Below, in pieces: positions 18,679-31,085 of a stretch of 64,000 bases of DNA. The notes beneath the pieces are model-generated. The model ran no database searches, was not told the origin of the DNA, and saw nothing but the letters and a program-made list of their open reading frames with translations. Made by a program: the position numbers and the translations under genes. Location of the stretch: positions 7,726,896-7,790,895 of the forward strand of contig OY986963.1 of the NCBI GenBank assembly GCA_963920575.1, in the 5' to 3' direction. This stretch comes from Narthecium ossifragum. Its lineage: Eukaryota > Streptophyta > Magnoliopsida > Dioscoreales > Nartheciaceae. Positions within the stretch are counted from its first letter, which is position 1, and the number at the start of each line of letters is the position of its first letter.

Positions 18679-19256
18679 TTATTTGCGGTACTTGAATGCG
18701 ATGGAGTAGAAGTAAACCAAAGGAAGAAGCTTCCTCCATGACTTCCCAAACTTATAGCTTCTCGGAGGAGGTGTGGCTGAAGTTTGTGAAGGTTTATCAT
18801 CATCATCTTCATCATCTCCCTCCATTTCTATCTGTTCCTCAACCTTGCACTCGGTGGTATTGGGCTCTGTTTTGTTCCAGAAGCGTGCCTCCCTTCTCTT
18901 CTTCCGAATGGTGGCGAGCACATCATCTCTGTTGCATATTCCCCACACTGTCACCTTCTGAAGCTCGCAATCAACATCGACTGAATGAATCCCTGCATAT
19001 ATGTTTATGACAATCTTAGTCTGGAATCTCCATGACTCTGATGATACAATAGAGTTATAGAGTTCAAGTTGTTCCAATGAACTTTACCTCTTACATTGGA
19101 CAATGCCTTCTTGACCTTCTTCTCACAGCCAAAAGAATAAAGTGGCACCTTCATCTCCACATGCTGTGGCTCCACTGTCTTGCCGGCTGGAACAATCTGC
19201 ATGTTAGCCATGTATCGAGACTCTGAGAACCCTGCCTCAAACCTCAAGGGGGCCAT
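18679..19256 (-). CDS. HIPP-like heavy-metal-associated domain protein without CaaX
   Basis: Exon 1 is 19256-19088 and exon 2 is 18992-18679 (160 aa). The start is an ATG giving MAPLRFEAG; MANMQIVPAG at residue 16 is an alternative start. One HMA domain covers residues 34-100 or so: VEMKVPLYSFGCEKKVKKAL, then RGIHSVDVDCELQKVTVWGI. HMA domains bind soft metals through CxxC; here the first cysteine is replaced (YSFGC), so classical two-cysteine binding is lost, a state known in one branch of plant HMA proteins. An acidic run (EGDDEDDDD) and a basic tail ending FKYRK follow. No C-terminal CaaX box is present, so prenylation is not predicted. Cytosolic or nuclear location is inference. Confidence 0.85.
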
Positions 19257-21619
19257 AACTAGACGCCATGGCTATATATAAGCTTTAGATGCGTAGCTTA
19301 AAGCAGAGATGAAGTGGATTCATTGCATCAGCAAATTAAAGACTATGCCTAGGCTTGCGTGGATTGCTTGTGGCTTCTTCCTCTTTTTTCATTCAAGTAC
19401 CATCACTCTTGCTAGCTTTTTGTGGCACTGCTGTTCTTGGAGGTTTTTGTTATTGTAGTTTGGATATGGTGGTTGGATGGATTCCTCAACGAGCTGATCT
19501 AAACCATTTTAGGTCTATAGTTCATGAGTGAGTGGGAAGAGTGCGAGATCGATGTGTCATCATGTGCATGAGTAGTTTAAAGGTTGATGTCTAATTGCTT
19601 TAGGAACAGGATAAGGGGTTTGGCTCCCATGTGATGTGTTTCGGAAAATAGGCACTCGGAATGAAAAGCTCAGAAGCAATGGAAAAAGATGAGAGTATCA
19701 TTGGCACTGAGAGATAAATTTTAGTGCATAAAGATCAACATTAAGTTCCTGGAGAATTTTCTTGACAAAGAAAAAGACTTCTTGGATGATATATTATTTC
19801 ATGTCATGCGCAGGAGTACTGATTTTTTCTACATTTTGCTTCCTTCCAAGTCTGCAACATTTGCACTCAAATAATTTTGATATATATGCTAGTGATCCTC
19901 AGCTTCTATTCTCAGTGAAACGCCTTGATACTCTGTTTTTCATCACATTCAGGGGTTTAAACCCTTGTTTCTATTCACCGAAAAATAATTTGCTAGTGAT
20001 CTTCGTTTGCTTGTTGCAACATTGAACTATAAGTGAACCAATGTAGATAAGTGAAAAGCAGTGCAATTATTTTTTGAGTAAACTGTCTTCTTATCTGTCT
20101 ACAAAGTTGATAACTGTATACAAAGATTCATCTTCAGGGCAGATATTAAAATTTCACAGTTTGATGTCCAGCAACATTACAAGGGAACATGTTCCAAAAT
20201 AGAAATTGTTCAAGAAATCAAAGATTACGTCTACTGTCTCATATATCTAGAGAAAAGTGTTTCTCATATTTAAGCGATGGTTTAGATAAGTCTTGAGCTC
20301 AACCAAGAGGTTAGGCACATGAAAAAACTCCCCTTTGAAATCAAGGAGTATGGTAGGACTTTATAAAAAGGTTTGAAAATCACCAGTTATACACTAGTGA
20401 TAAAGACAAACACTTGACAATGTTTGCATTGATTAGTTGAGCCCAAAGGCAAACCCTTGCCATTGCCTGGCTTGAGAATCCTTGAGGTAAAAAAGGTAAT
20501 AACCCTCCTTACTAGGTAATACTCAACTGCTCAAATTTCAGGCAACTCATTGGTGATAGACATAAAATTTCTATTCCGGAAACGCTTGAATCAGAACCTT
20601 ATATTAATTAAGAACCAATATATCCTTGACAGAATATTTTTTTTAGCTGATTTCTCTTCTCAGGCAAAGAACTAGATGCTAGTAAAGAGAAGAAAGACAT
20701 AACAAAGATTGGATAACAATAATGAGAGTTTTTCTTGATTTACTTGCAAGTGTTCGATTGAGTGAGGAAACAATGTTTTAAGTTTAAAAGCTATCCTACA
20801 GTTAAAAAAATAAACCGAATTGTTTTTTTACTCACTTGCAAGTAAATCAATAATAATGCTTGGGGTATCAGGTGGAAGAAAGATGACACTTTCCGGCTAA
20901 CATTCATAGCCTGATCGCTGTGGGTAATTAGATCTCATATATGCTAGCCTATGTCTACATAAATTAAAGTGCAGACTCCAGTTACTCAAAAGTCATTTTT
21001 AGTATCGTATAAGATTCTCAAGGGTGAAATAAAAGATGTATGAACCGCATCTAAGATGAAACAGTTGATACTGATCATTCTGGCAATTGCGACGCAATGA
21101 CAACCTCGAACAGATTTGATGTATTCCTCGAGCGATTTGAAAGTATTTTTTTGCAGAGAGCCTTATAATAGCTGTGTGCCATGACGTGAAGTTGGGACCG
21201 AAGTGAAGACAATGAGGGGACTGACAAGCAAAGGAATCCATCTTTTAGCATCTTGCAGTATAAGTATCGCATCAATTCTCCAAATCTCTTAGCTACACTG
21301 TCACCAAATCACAATCTAATGCTTAATTACCCAGGTCTAGTTGAATGTATGAAGCTGGAAGGCATAACGTAGCTACAGACATAGTTCACCAAGCTCTTAC
21401 CTTACCGTGCTTAATTGCGTTGCCCTCAGGGTAAAGCGAACCTTCCATTGGCACAAGTAAGCATAGTTCCTTTTAGCTAAAGACAATATGGAAACCACTA
21501 AGGTGCCAAACCTCCGTTTGCATCAAAATCTCCCTATATAGTGATCCAGAAACCCCCTTCTTTCCTCTTCATTCTACAGGAGCATCGGAATGCATGGTAT
21601 CTCTTACAGCTCTTCCACC
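19257..21619. other. Intergenic between two divergent HIPP genes
   Basis: No gene recognised. An inverted repeat 'gatttacttgcaagtg' / 'cacttgcaagtaaatc' at about 20737-20752 and 20833-20848 could form a hairpin. Promoters of both flanking genes should lie here since they point away from each other, but I see no convincing core elements. Confidence 0.4.
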
Positions 21620-22283
21620 ATGTTTCGTCTTCCTGGCCGAAAGGCATACTCAGATGCCATGTCGGTACGCCGCAGACGAACTTAATTAAGTGCTCATTGG
21701 AAGTTTCTTCTTATTTGTTCTTAAGTTACAGTCCTGCATTGCCATCTCAAATGATAACATAGACAGAATTCTTCTTCTAATGATGCAATTAAAGGTTGTG
21801 GAGCTTGGAGTTCACATGGATTGTGAAGGATGCGAGAAGAGAGTACGAAAAGCAATCTCCAAGATAGACGGTAAGAAGAAGAGCATTTCACAATTTCATG
21901 AGTTTTAAGTATTGCCAACTGTAATTTCTGAGAAAGATACATACATACTATATATTACAGGGGTTGATAACATAGAGATAGACATGGATAAACAGAAGGT
22001 GACTGTAACTGGGTATGTAGACCAGAGAAAGGTTCTGAAGGCGGTGAGGAGGACGGGGAGGAAGGCGGAGTTCTGGCCATGCCCGTATGACTCTGAGTAC
22101 TATCCTTATGCAATCCAGTATCTCGAGGACTCCACCTTCTCATCGACCTACAATTATTATCAGCATGGTTACAACTCAAATGTCCATGGATATTTTCCGG
22201 ACCCTGCATACTCTATTATTGTTGATGATCATACATTTGCTCTTTTCAATGATGACAATGTTCATGCTTGCACTGTCATGTAG
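21620..22283 (+). CDS. Heavy-metal-associated isoprenylated plant protein (HIPP)
   Basis: Exons are 21620-21664, 21795-21870 and 21961-22283 (147 aa). The short first exon encodes MFRLPGRKAYSDAMS and splices in phase 0 to VVELGVHMDCEGCEKRVRKA, the HMA domain with an intact MDCEGC metal site. The strand-loop continues as GVDNIEIDMDKQKVTVTGYV and ends with TGRKAEFWP, as is usual in this HIPP subgroup. A Tyr-rich tail leads to HACTVM, a C-terminal CaaX box for isoprenylation. HIPPs act as cytosolic or membrane-tethered metallochaperones, linked to Cd/Zn tolerance and drought or pathogen responses. Start choice: the ATG at 21620 puts the first exon in frame with the domain, as in homologues. Confidence 0.93.
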
Positions 22284-25200
22284 AAAATGCAAGCAACTTG
22301 CTCTGAAGGGATAAGCAACATAAGTAAATAAGTCATTGATAAGGGTATCAATGTTAGCATCAGTGGAATTTGAAGATTCATGTTTACATGCAAATTCTTT
22401 AAATTACTGGACCAATCAAGTGGATATATATATGTAAAAGGACAAAGAAAAGCTATAGGTGCAGAAAAATAACCTTTTCAGTTCATCGTTAGATGTCAAA
22501 GTTCTCGAAACCATTTGAAACTTACTGGGTATGACTAGACTACAACTATATGCAGCAAATTAAGAGGTATAAGCAATGCAGAGAAATGATAAGAGCTTGT
22601 CGTTAAGAGCCAAGTATCACTATCACTCAGTACTGTTCGTTCATACATTGCATTCATAGAATATAAGAGACAAATTCAATTGGTGTATTGGTTGGTCAAG
22701 CAGATAGAATATATCCCAACTTTGTTGTTTTTTTGCAATCAATTGTGGTAGATAGAGGCATCGTTCTTATTCGTATCTCGATGCTAAAGAAATTAAAGTA
22801 CCACGTGGCATAATTCAGACGCGTTAATCAAGATGCCAAATTCTGTGAAAATTTTCGATAATTGAGAAGACATTGCAGCAGATATTCTTTGAGGTGATGG
22901 AGAGGGACAGATCAAGTTGAGAAGAACAGATGGAAATCGGCCGATGAGAGGAACCTCATCCCTCAATTAGCAACTTGGTTATCTCAATGGTCCTCAATTT
23001 AGAGAATCTCATCCCTTATGTGACAATTGACTGAGATGAGAGGAACAGCCAGAAATGGCAGAGGACATGCAATGTGTGCTGTTGAATGGTGATATTACGT
23101 TTGCATGCTGATTGAGGGAAGACTATGTTCTTGGGCAATAAATGTTGGCCATCCAAAGATTATTTTCGGGTCATTTCAGAGTAGATTTCAGAAACAAATA
23201 TGCGCATTCCACCGTTGATTCTGAAGCACTACTTTGTAGTTAGCTTAAGAAAGATCCTTCCAAGGAATTAAAGCTCATGAAAGTATAGACATGACATTGG
23301 CACGTCTTGGAGCACAAAGTGGTCCAAGGGAATTCTGATTGAGAAGAGTGGCAAAAGCAAAGCAAAATGTTTTGTCTGAAAGCCAAGACAGCAGCCAATT
23401 TGGTCCAATTTATGCGCATCAAATGCCAGAATCTATAAAGACTGATGCATATGGCAATGAAAATATGTACTTAAGATTCTCAAAAATAGGAAACAAGCAG
23501 ACAGATTTCATGAAATGTTTAATCTGATTCAAATACTTCCCATAGAAAACATTCATGTAACGTACACTTTAATAATTGCCTTAGAAAGGCAGTCTTTACC
23601 TTATTAATCTTTACCACTCCCAGTATTCCTGAACCATTTCGTCTATTGCTAATAGCCTAATGCTAAGGAGAAAGATTGAAGCCCCCCTCGTTGTCTTGCA
23701 GATCTTGCTAGCTAGGATCGTCCTGCTGATCAACTGTACAGGTACATATAACATTTTCATACACTTTTATTACAAGGAGAGAGATCGGTGATCTTTTGTT
23801 GTCACCAAACTTTGGATATTCTTCAAGATAAAGATGAATCTGAAATCTTTGGATTACCAAATATCAAGGAAAAATTAAACCCATCTGAGTCAAATGTACA
23901 ATCGTTACGTGTTTTGTGAGTCGCGAATAGTTTGAGCAACATAATCATGGTGTGACGCGCTCAGCCAAATACTGGGGGAGAATCCGGTTAGGAGTCCGCT
24001 ACGTGAGGGACTGTTCTGCGTTGCTTGTTGGTCACTATGCTCATGAAATATTTGAGAAAAAAAAGGCACGTTTGAGGTTCCTATCCTATCATACCACTGG
24101 CCAATCCCAACCATCCCAACATGCTCATAAAAGATCTTAGCAGCAGCAACAACAACAATAAAAAAAAAAAGAAAAAAGAATGCAAGATCCGAGACCTCTG
24201 CCCAATCTTCCTTAACCAACCTTACAATGGACACACAAGCTATACGGCTGGGCAACTCAACGTATCAGTCACTTATGCTAATGTAATAAAGGTAAATTAC
24301 AGTTCCGGGGCACACAAGCTGTACTGCCGGGCAACTCAAGGTATCCGTCACTTACGCTAATATAGTACGGGTAAATTACAGTTTTTGTTCGGTCAAGTTT
24401 CATAAAACTTCATGTCATCTGATTTCAAAATTTTCAAATAAGATCATAATATTTAAATTTCATTTTAAATAAGGACCGGGCATCGATTCCGTCATGTGGG
24501 TTGACGGCAAATGGGTCACGTGACATCACGTGATTCATTTCCCTTTGGAATCGCCAACTAACATAGTTCTGGGTAGGTGTATTGGTATTTGGCGTCGGAT
24601 TCTTGTTAGTTGAAGTCTTTTCATGAAGGAACTTTACAATCGAAAGAGGTTGATCAAAGAGGGATGGAGAGGGCCGTGTAAATCCTAACCCGTAATGATA
24701 ACGGCGGTTAAAAGTTTGGATGGAACTGGGTCACTTGATGTGCTTTATTTGAAATGGAATCAAAACGCCATACTCTTATTTGAAAGTTTAGAAACTTGTT
24801 GCTCAAAAAATATACCTGAGATGGATACGACCGCCAAGCACGTGAGGTGTGCCAACCATAGCGCAGGGATATTAGAAGGGAATGTGGATTTAGCCGTGCC
24901 TCAATTAAAAGAACTTTTGGGGAAAAACTTAAGTCTAAATGCAATTGGATTTTTATGATTTTTAATGATTTAATTACCACTAGATGAACTGGGCTATTCT
25001 TAAAGATGGTTGTGCTTCTCCTAGAGTTAATGTTACGCCTAGAAATATTGAACTACTCCTAATGATGACTATACTCCTCCTGAGAAATAATTGAGCTACT
25101 CCTAAGAGTTAATCGAGCTACTCCTAAGAGGTAATCGAGCTAATCATAAGAGGTAATCGAGCTACTCCTAAGATTGATTACACTACTCCTAAAGTTAAAG

Positions 25201-26982
25201 AAAGCAAGTAAAGTAAAGCAGGAAAACTAACTATTTACTTCCATTGAAACAACAACTGATGGATTACAGCTCCAAGGAAGACAACTTGTAGGAAAAATCC
25301 TAGAAATACAGACTAGTACAACAGCTAAAGAAATAGTAGTAGAAAAAGTTCTGATTGCAGTCGAGGCCTCCTTTCTTTCTCTGTCTTCAAAGCTTTTATA
25401 CTTCTGATTGTCGCTTCCACGTGGCAATCGCTAGCCATTACCCGCGACCAACGACCCACGACTCTTCATAGTCCTCATCGTGGGTTGGATCTCGCTAACA
25501 TCTTGGCACGTGTCCAACTCAGAATAACAGTTCAGTTGATCTTTGGCTCTACTTCCTCGCTTCCGTTTTTTGGGTGTGGTTGGGTAGATCGTGGGATCAC
25601 GGTGGTCCAGGTGTACTCATGATGGTCCGACTTCATATATTGCCTCGACCTCGAGGTTGTATGACTCCCGAATAAATAACTCTGTAAGGTGGTTCGCCCT
25701 CGAGGTTGCTTAATGTCTCGTGCCTCAACCTCGAGTGTCTTGGCTTCGGGATTGTTTAGTGCCACGGCCACGGGATTGTTTAGTGCCTCAATCTCGAGAT
25801 TGGTTTCACATTGGTGACCCGACTTTGAGGTCGTTTGACTCCAAGATTCATACTCACGTGGAGTGCCTTACTCTCGGGGTTGCTTAGCCCGGGTTTGGGT
25901 TATAAAGGAAAGCTCGACCTTTCGAGTATTGTACCGTTGGATTGCATTGTAATAAATGTTGAGGCGGCGTGATTATGGCGTTTGAACATGGGTGTCGAGT
26001 GACCTTTAATGCGTGTCTCGCCCCATTGGCCGAAGCTTTTCTCGCATGGTCTAGTACGTGACGTTTCCACTAACCCAGTTAATGGTTCGTCCAACTGTTG
26101 CGTCCGTATAGTGTAGCGGGTGCTATACCCGTTAGATGGGTGCCATGCGTTTGAATTAGCGATCGTCGATCACTTAAGATGGTGGGTATGCGCAGCCGCA
26201 ACCGACGCTTGATTATTTTCCTCGGTAACAATACTATAAAGACTTTAATTGAAACTAAACCCAAATCAGGGCTTGAAATGGTAATTTACTCAATGTAATA
26301 TATTATAGACCTGGGCAACCCATCGTCTCCGTCACTTTTATAGACCTGGGCAACCCATCGTCTCCGTTACTTTTATATATATACACACACATACATATGT
26401 TATGAATTCATATTGTTTTATCTGACTTCTTCCGGCTCTCTCTATTCACGTGTTTTATTTATTTATTTATTTGATTAGATAAGCCCAAGGGCTAGGTTAC
26501 AAACTAAAAAAGAAAGAAGGAAAAGAGGTGAGCCGGGCCCTCGCTTAGAGGGCTCCGGTCCATCTCGCCCAGTTAGCCACCTCGTGCGTCATAGAATTAA
26601 GTTCACGAGGAATGTGAATGAAGCAACACACGACGGACTGCGTCGACACTCACCAGATCGCTCGCAGTCCCCAACTCTCTTGGCCAGTTAAACCTCTTTT
26701 TATTGTATTTTATATTTAACTTTATTTTCTTTTATTAGTTGATGGATGATTCATTCGTCAGAGATGGACCCTCCCTAAGGCACATAAACTACAATATTAG
26801 AATAAAACCTCAATCAAAACGTTTGACTCTGTAAATTAAATAATGACAAGGGGGCGGATGCATCTCATCTGTTTGATGAGGTTGCTCACTTGTTAGATCG
26901 TCTTTGAAACATAAATATCTAGAAGATTAGTTGGAAGATTGGTATAAATTTGCTCCCATATTTCTGGGTTTAGGCAAGAAAC
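22284..26982. other. Long intergenic region with dispersed and tandem repeats
   Basis: No intact gene. A 70-80 bp tandem duplication lies at about 24228-24300 and 24306-24375 ('acacaagct.tac.gc.gggcaactcaa.gtat'). 24371-24745 is the second copy of the repeat at 14286. A 20-26 bp tandem array 'gagctactcctaagag.taatc' runs about 25085-25195. 25600-25890 has many CCTCGAGGTTG words, LTR-like. A 39-bp tandem duplication ('tatagacctgggcaaccc') lies at about 26305-26380. 22284-24220 shows nothing I can name. Confidence 0.5.
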
Positions 26983-29900
26983 ATGGCAGACAATATGGAA
27001 GCCAAGCTCCCTTCTGCTATGCAGAAGACCACCTTTACAGTACTAGGCATCTGCTGTGCTTCGGAGGCTTCGCTTATACACAAGTTGTTGGATCCTCTTG
27101 AAGGGATTCAGAATATCTCTTTGAACATTCTGGCGAAAACCGCCACGGTGATCCATGATCCATCTCTAACTCCAGCTTCTCAAATAGGTATGTTTTCCAA
27201 AAACAAAAAAAAAGTTCCTTTCTATGGATTTTTCATCAAGTTTTTTGGGTTGACAAAGTTTTGGTCCTTGGTTTTGCAGTGAAATCCTTGAATAAGGTTA
27301 ACCTGAAAGCCGCAGTTAGAGAGCTTGGGCAGGTTAAGGCCAGAAAGCAGTCATGGCCAAGCATATTTGTTATTGTCTCTGGGCTGCTGATGGTTGTGTC
27401 CATGTTCAGCTATTTCTACCATCCATTGGTTTGGGTTGCGTTGGCATCAATAGCTGCTGGAATCCCAAACATGCTACAGCGCTCTGTGGCTGCTCTTCGC
27501 CGACGGATCCTGGATATCAATTCCCTCATGGTTTTTGCAGGTTTGCCTCTGAGAACACTCCTAGTCAGATGTATTATTCCATCTGGAATTTGTAAACTAA
27601 GCTGGAAGGTTTCTCAATGAAACTGGCGAAATTTCTAGCCTTAATTCCAACAGATTCTCTCGTAACATCCGTTTTCCTTCTGAATGTCAAGTTTTAGTGT
27701 GGATTGCTTGCTTTTTAGAACGACCAAGGATTCATAATATTTGGAACTTGATGCAGTTTTTGGTGCTGTTGCTCTTGGAGATTACATGGAAGCAGCATCA
27801 ATTGTCTTTCTCTTCACATTCGCACAGTGGTTGGAAGAAATTTGTGGTGACAAGGTTAGCACCTTTTATCTTTTAAGCACTTGGCGGGTAAAGAAATAAA
27901 TCCAAAGTTGTCGCCTCACTAGATCTTGTAAGTACATGAATGTTTTTGGGTTGCTTTTCTAGGCTCGAGCTTCATTGGAATCACTCCTGGACTTGGCACC
28001 CCGAACTGCAGTAATCGCAGAGACCGGGGAGCGAGTAGCTGTTCAAGAAATTAGGCTAAGCACTATTGTCTCAGTGAAAGCAGGAGAATTCATTCCTGTT
28101 GATGGTGTTGTGATGGAAGGAAGTAGCACTGTGGATGAAAGTAGCTTGACTGGAGAGTTCATGCCAGTGGATAAAGAGATCAGTTCGAGGGTTTGGGCTG
28201 GAACAATAGTCCTCACAGGTTTGTGCCTCTGCTTCAGAGACATGTCTTTCTTCAACCATTCTTGTGTGGATTGTATGTTTATTTTTTAACAGTTTTTTAG
28301 ACATTTCATTATGCAGGGTTCATTAATATCTTGACTACAGCATTAGAGGAGGACTCTGCTGTTGCTAGAATGGTGAAGCTTGTGGAAGATGCACAGAATC
28401 AACGTTCACGCATGGAAGAGTTTATAGAACGATTTGCTAAGTATTATACACCAGGTATGTTAGATTGAAATCCCACATGGTTTTTGAGCATCTCATTAGG
28501 TGTTTTGGTGTCCTGTCCTTTAAGCAAGGATCTTGACTGGAAACAAAGTGTTTAACGCCTTCAGAAAATGATATCTGGAACATTGTTATTTATGCTTCTG
28601 AAGTGTGTTGCATCCTGGCATCTTTTCTTGTAATTGTCATAAAATTTGAGGGGCTATTTGAAATGGAAAGAGTTGAACTTATAGTTCAGAAAAGAAGTCA
28701 ACTGAGACATAATCACATAGTTGTTCCAATCAGTAAATTGAAAGAAAAATCTTCCAGTAAACTTATAGTGTCAGCATTCTGTCTCGCACCAGCTATGTCT
28801 GAATAGCACATCGATACAAATAGTCCAGTAAAAAGCAAACATGACTTACTGAGAAAGATCTTCCTGCAATCAGGTGTTGTCTTGACAGCGGCAGGCATTG
28901 CATTCATACCTTGGGTCTGCGGAGTCCAGGATTTCCGGCAGTGGATTTACATATCACTGGTACTCCTGGTAGTTGCATGTCCTTGTGCGTTAGTGATCTC
29001 CACACCAGTAGCCAAAGTCTGCGGTCTTTCGGCAGCAGCCAAGATGGGTCTCATTATCAAGGGTGGGAATCATATGGAGGTCCTAGCAAAGATAAAAGCA
29101 ATGGCATTTGATAAAACAGGAACATTGACTGAAGGAGCCTTCACAGTGCAGCATATGCAATGTGTCAATACTAAAGCAGATACTGATCAGATGCTATACT
29201 AGTACTTTTTGATAACTTTTCTCAAGTTCTCTGAATCCTATAAGAGATTCTTCTCTGATCAAAAACTGAAAAGTGTAAATTTTTCAGTATTTCGAGCTTG
29301 GAGAATCTGTCCAGTCATCCCATGGCAAATACTTTGGTGGAATATGGAAGGCTTCATGGTATAGAACCTAGCGCAGAAGTGAAGGATTTCAAAGTGATTC
29401 CAGGAGAAGGGATTTCTGGGTTTGTTCAAGATGCATTCGTTCAGATTGGAAATGAGCGACTGGCACTACGCAATGGCTGGTTAAGTGAGAGTAATGTCCT
29501 TCATTCTCTTCCCTGACACTGACATTAGTGTGTATAAATCATCTATTTAACTGAATTATATGTGAAGACAACAGATTGGCTGCACATCAACCAGGCAGGT
29601 GCGACAGTTGGATATGTCGGTATACAAGATGAGTTCATTGGATACTTTTGCCTTGGTGACCAAATCCGTGCAGAAGCGGTAGAGGCTGTTGAAGAACTAC
29701 AGGTACCAGGAAAAATTATTAAAACAAGAAGTCATTAATCTCTATATCTAACTCCATATTATCCATACAATCTTTTCCAGAAACAAGGGATTCAAGTGGT
29801 CGTTTTGACTGGAGACTCAGAAGCAGCAGCAGAAGTAATCCGGAAGCAAGTATAATTTTCTCCAACACAATATAGTTGAATGAACTAGAAGTGTTACTCA

Positions 29901-30599
29901 ACTACATTACTTTTGTTTATGCAGATTGGAACTAGAATAGCATTACGAGTCGAAGCTGGTCTATCACCTAAGGATAAGATGAAAAAAGTTGCAGAACTGA
30001 AGGACAAGTGGGGTCTCACAGCAATGGTCGGAGATGGAATCAATGACGCGCCGGCACTTGCACTTGCGGATATAGGCATAGCAATGGGCGTTGCAGGATC
30101 AGCAGTGGCCACAGAGTCTGCAAATGTGGCACTCATGTCAAACGATCTTCGAAAGATAGCTGAAGCTATTAAGCTAGCCAGATGCTCTTTGATGAAGATA
30201 TACCAGAATGTGGCCTTATCGCTGGTTGTGAAACTACTCTTCTTATGGTTAACCTTCACAGGAATGCCATCTCTCTGGGCAGCCGTAGTCGCCGACATGG
30301 GCACCTCTCTGTTGGTCATATTCAACAGCATGCTCTTACTGCGAAGCCATGGAAGGAGCAAGGATTCCAGAATAGAGAAAGGTTGTGAAAAGCTGGAAAT
30401 CTGTGTGCAGGCATGTTCAGGATCTACATCAAGGGAGAATGAATTCCAAGGGGAATTGGAAGAAGCAAATGTACCACTATTGTCACCAGACATAAGGGAT
30501 GAAGAAGAGGAACCGGTTCAATCATGTTGTGGAAAAGGTTGCTGTGGCAAAACAGAGTTCAACCAAGGAGGCATGGGTGATGAGCATAGTAATGTTTGA
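26983..30599 (+). CDS. P1B-2 heavy-metal ATPase, Zn/Cd transporter (HMA2/HMA3-like)
   Basis: Ten exons: 26983-27187, 27280-27540, 27757-27854, 27963-28218, 28317-28454, 28874-29201, 29288-29490, 29575-29702, 29781-29849, 29925-30599; all GT-AG; 786 aa. The N-terminal metal domain has GICCASE (22-28), the GICCxxE form of Zn/Cd pumps rather than CxxC of copper pumps. The actuator TGE is at about 251-253, the transmembrane metal motif CPC at 355-357, the phosphorylation site DKTGT at 399-403, the P1B-specific HP at 439-440, TGD at 549-551 and GDGIND at 598-603. The cytosolic tail has CCGKGCCGK. It hydrolyses ATP to move Zn2+/Cd2+ out of the cytosol. The short tail, without a long His/Cys repeat, resembles vacuolar HMA3 in size more than HMA2/HMA4, but location cannot be read from sequence. 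Confidence 0.95.
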
Positions 30600-31085
30600 T
30601 TTGAATCTTTGTTAGTGATGGCACTCTTGTAAGTAATACCATGAGTGCAAACTTATGTGAAGCATAATTGCAGACGAGGAGGCATGATACATTTCATAGT
30701 ATAAACAATGATTTCATAGTTTATGCATGCCTAATCCATTGGGTATTGAATTGAATGTTTGATGACAAAAAGCTTGCAAGGATTTGAGAGTGCACATAAA
30801 TGATATTGGCTAAAGCATGATGTTCTCCATCCTATTTAATTCCAAAACGTGTCAAATTGAGATCGAATGCAACCAGAAAATGATGAGATCTTAATATTCA
30901 AACAAAATCTTAAATCCCAAAATTAAACAATTGTTTGGTAACTTAATTGGCACGACGTATATAAAACCGAGGAAATCCAGGATCAGAATAGTTTGGTTTG
31001 CGGATGGGATAACCCCACCTCGAAGAGGTTTGATAACGCCTTTAAATGCGTTTTCCCTTAATCTTCCCGCTATTTTGTGGAAGAG
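30600..31085. promoter_or_regulatory. Intergenic: ATPase 3' end and LPAT1 promoter
   Basis: 486 bp between the ATPase stop codon and the LPAT1 start codon, both on the plus strand. It must hold the ATPase 3' untranslated region and the acyltransferase promoter. No clear TATA box near the expected position; sequence turns GC-richer from about 31000. Confidence 0.4.

Noticed and set aside
25085..25195. Short regular repeats considered as a CRISPR array
   Set aside because: The unit is contiguous without spacers, and the genome is eukaryotic; simple tandem repeat.
24372..26290. Possible large element with GGTAAATTAC...GTAATTTACT ends
   Set aside because: The ends match over only about 10 bases and no target duplication was found.
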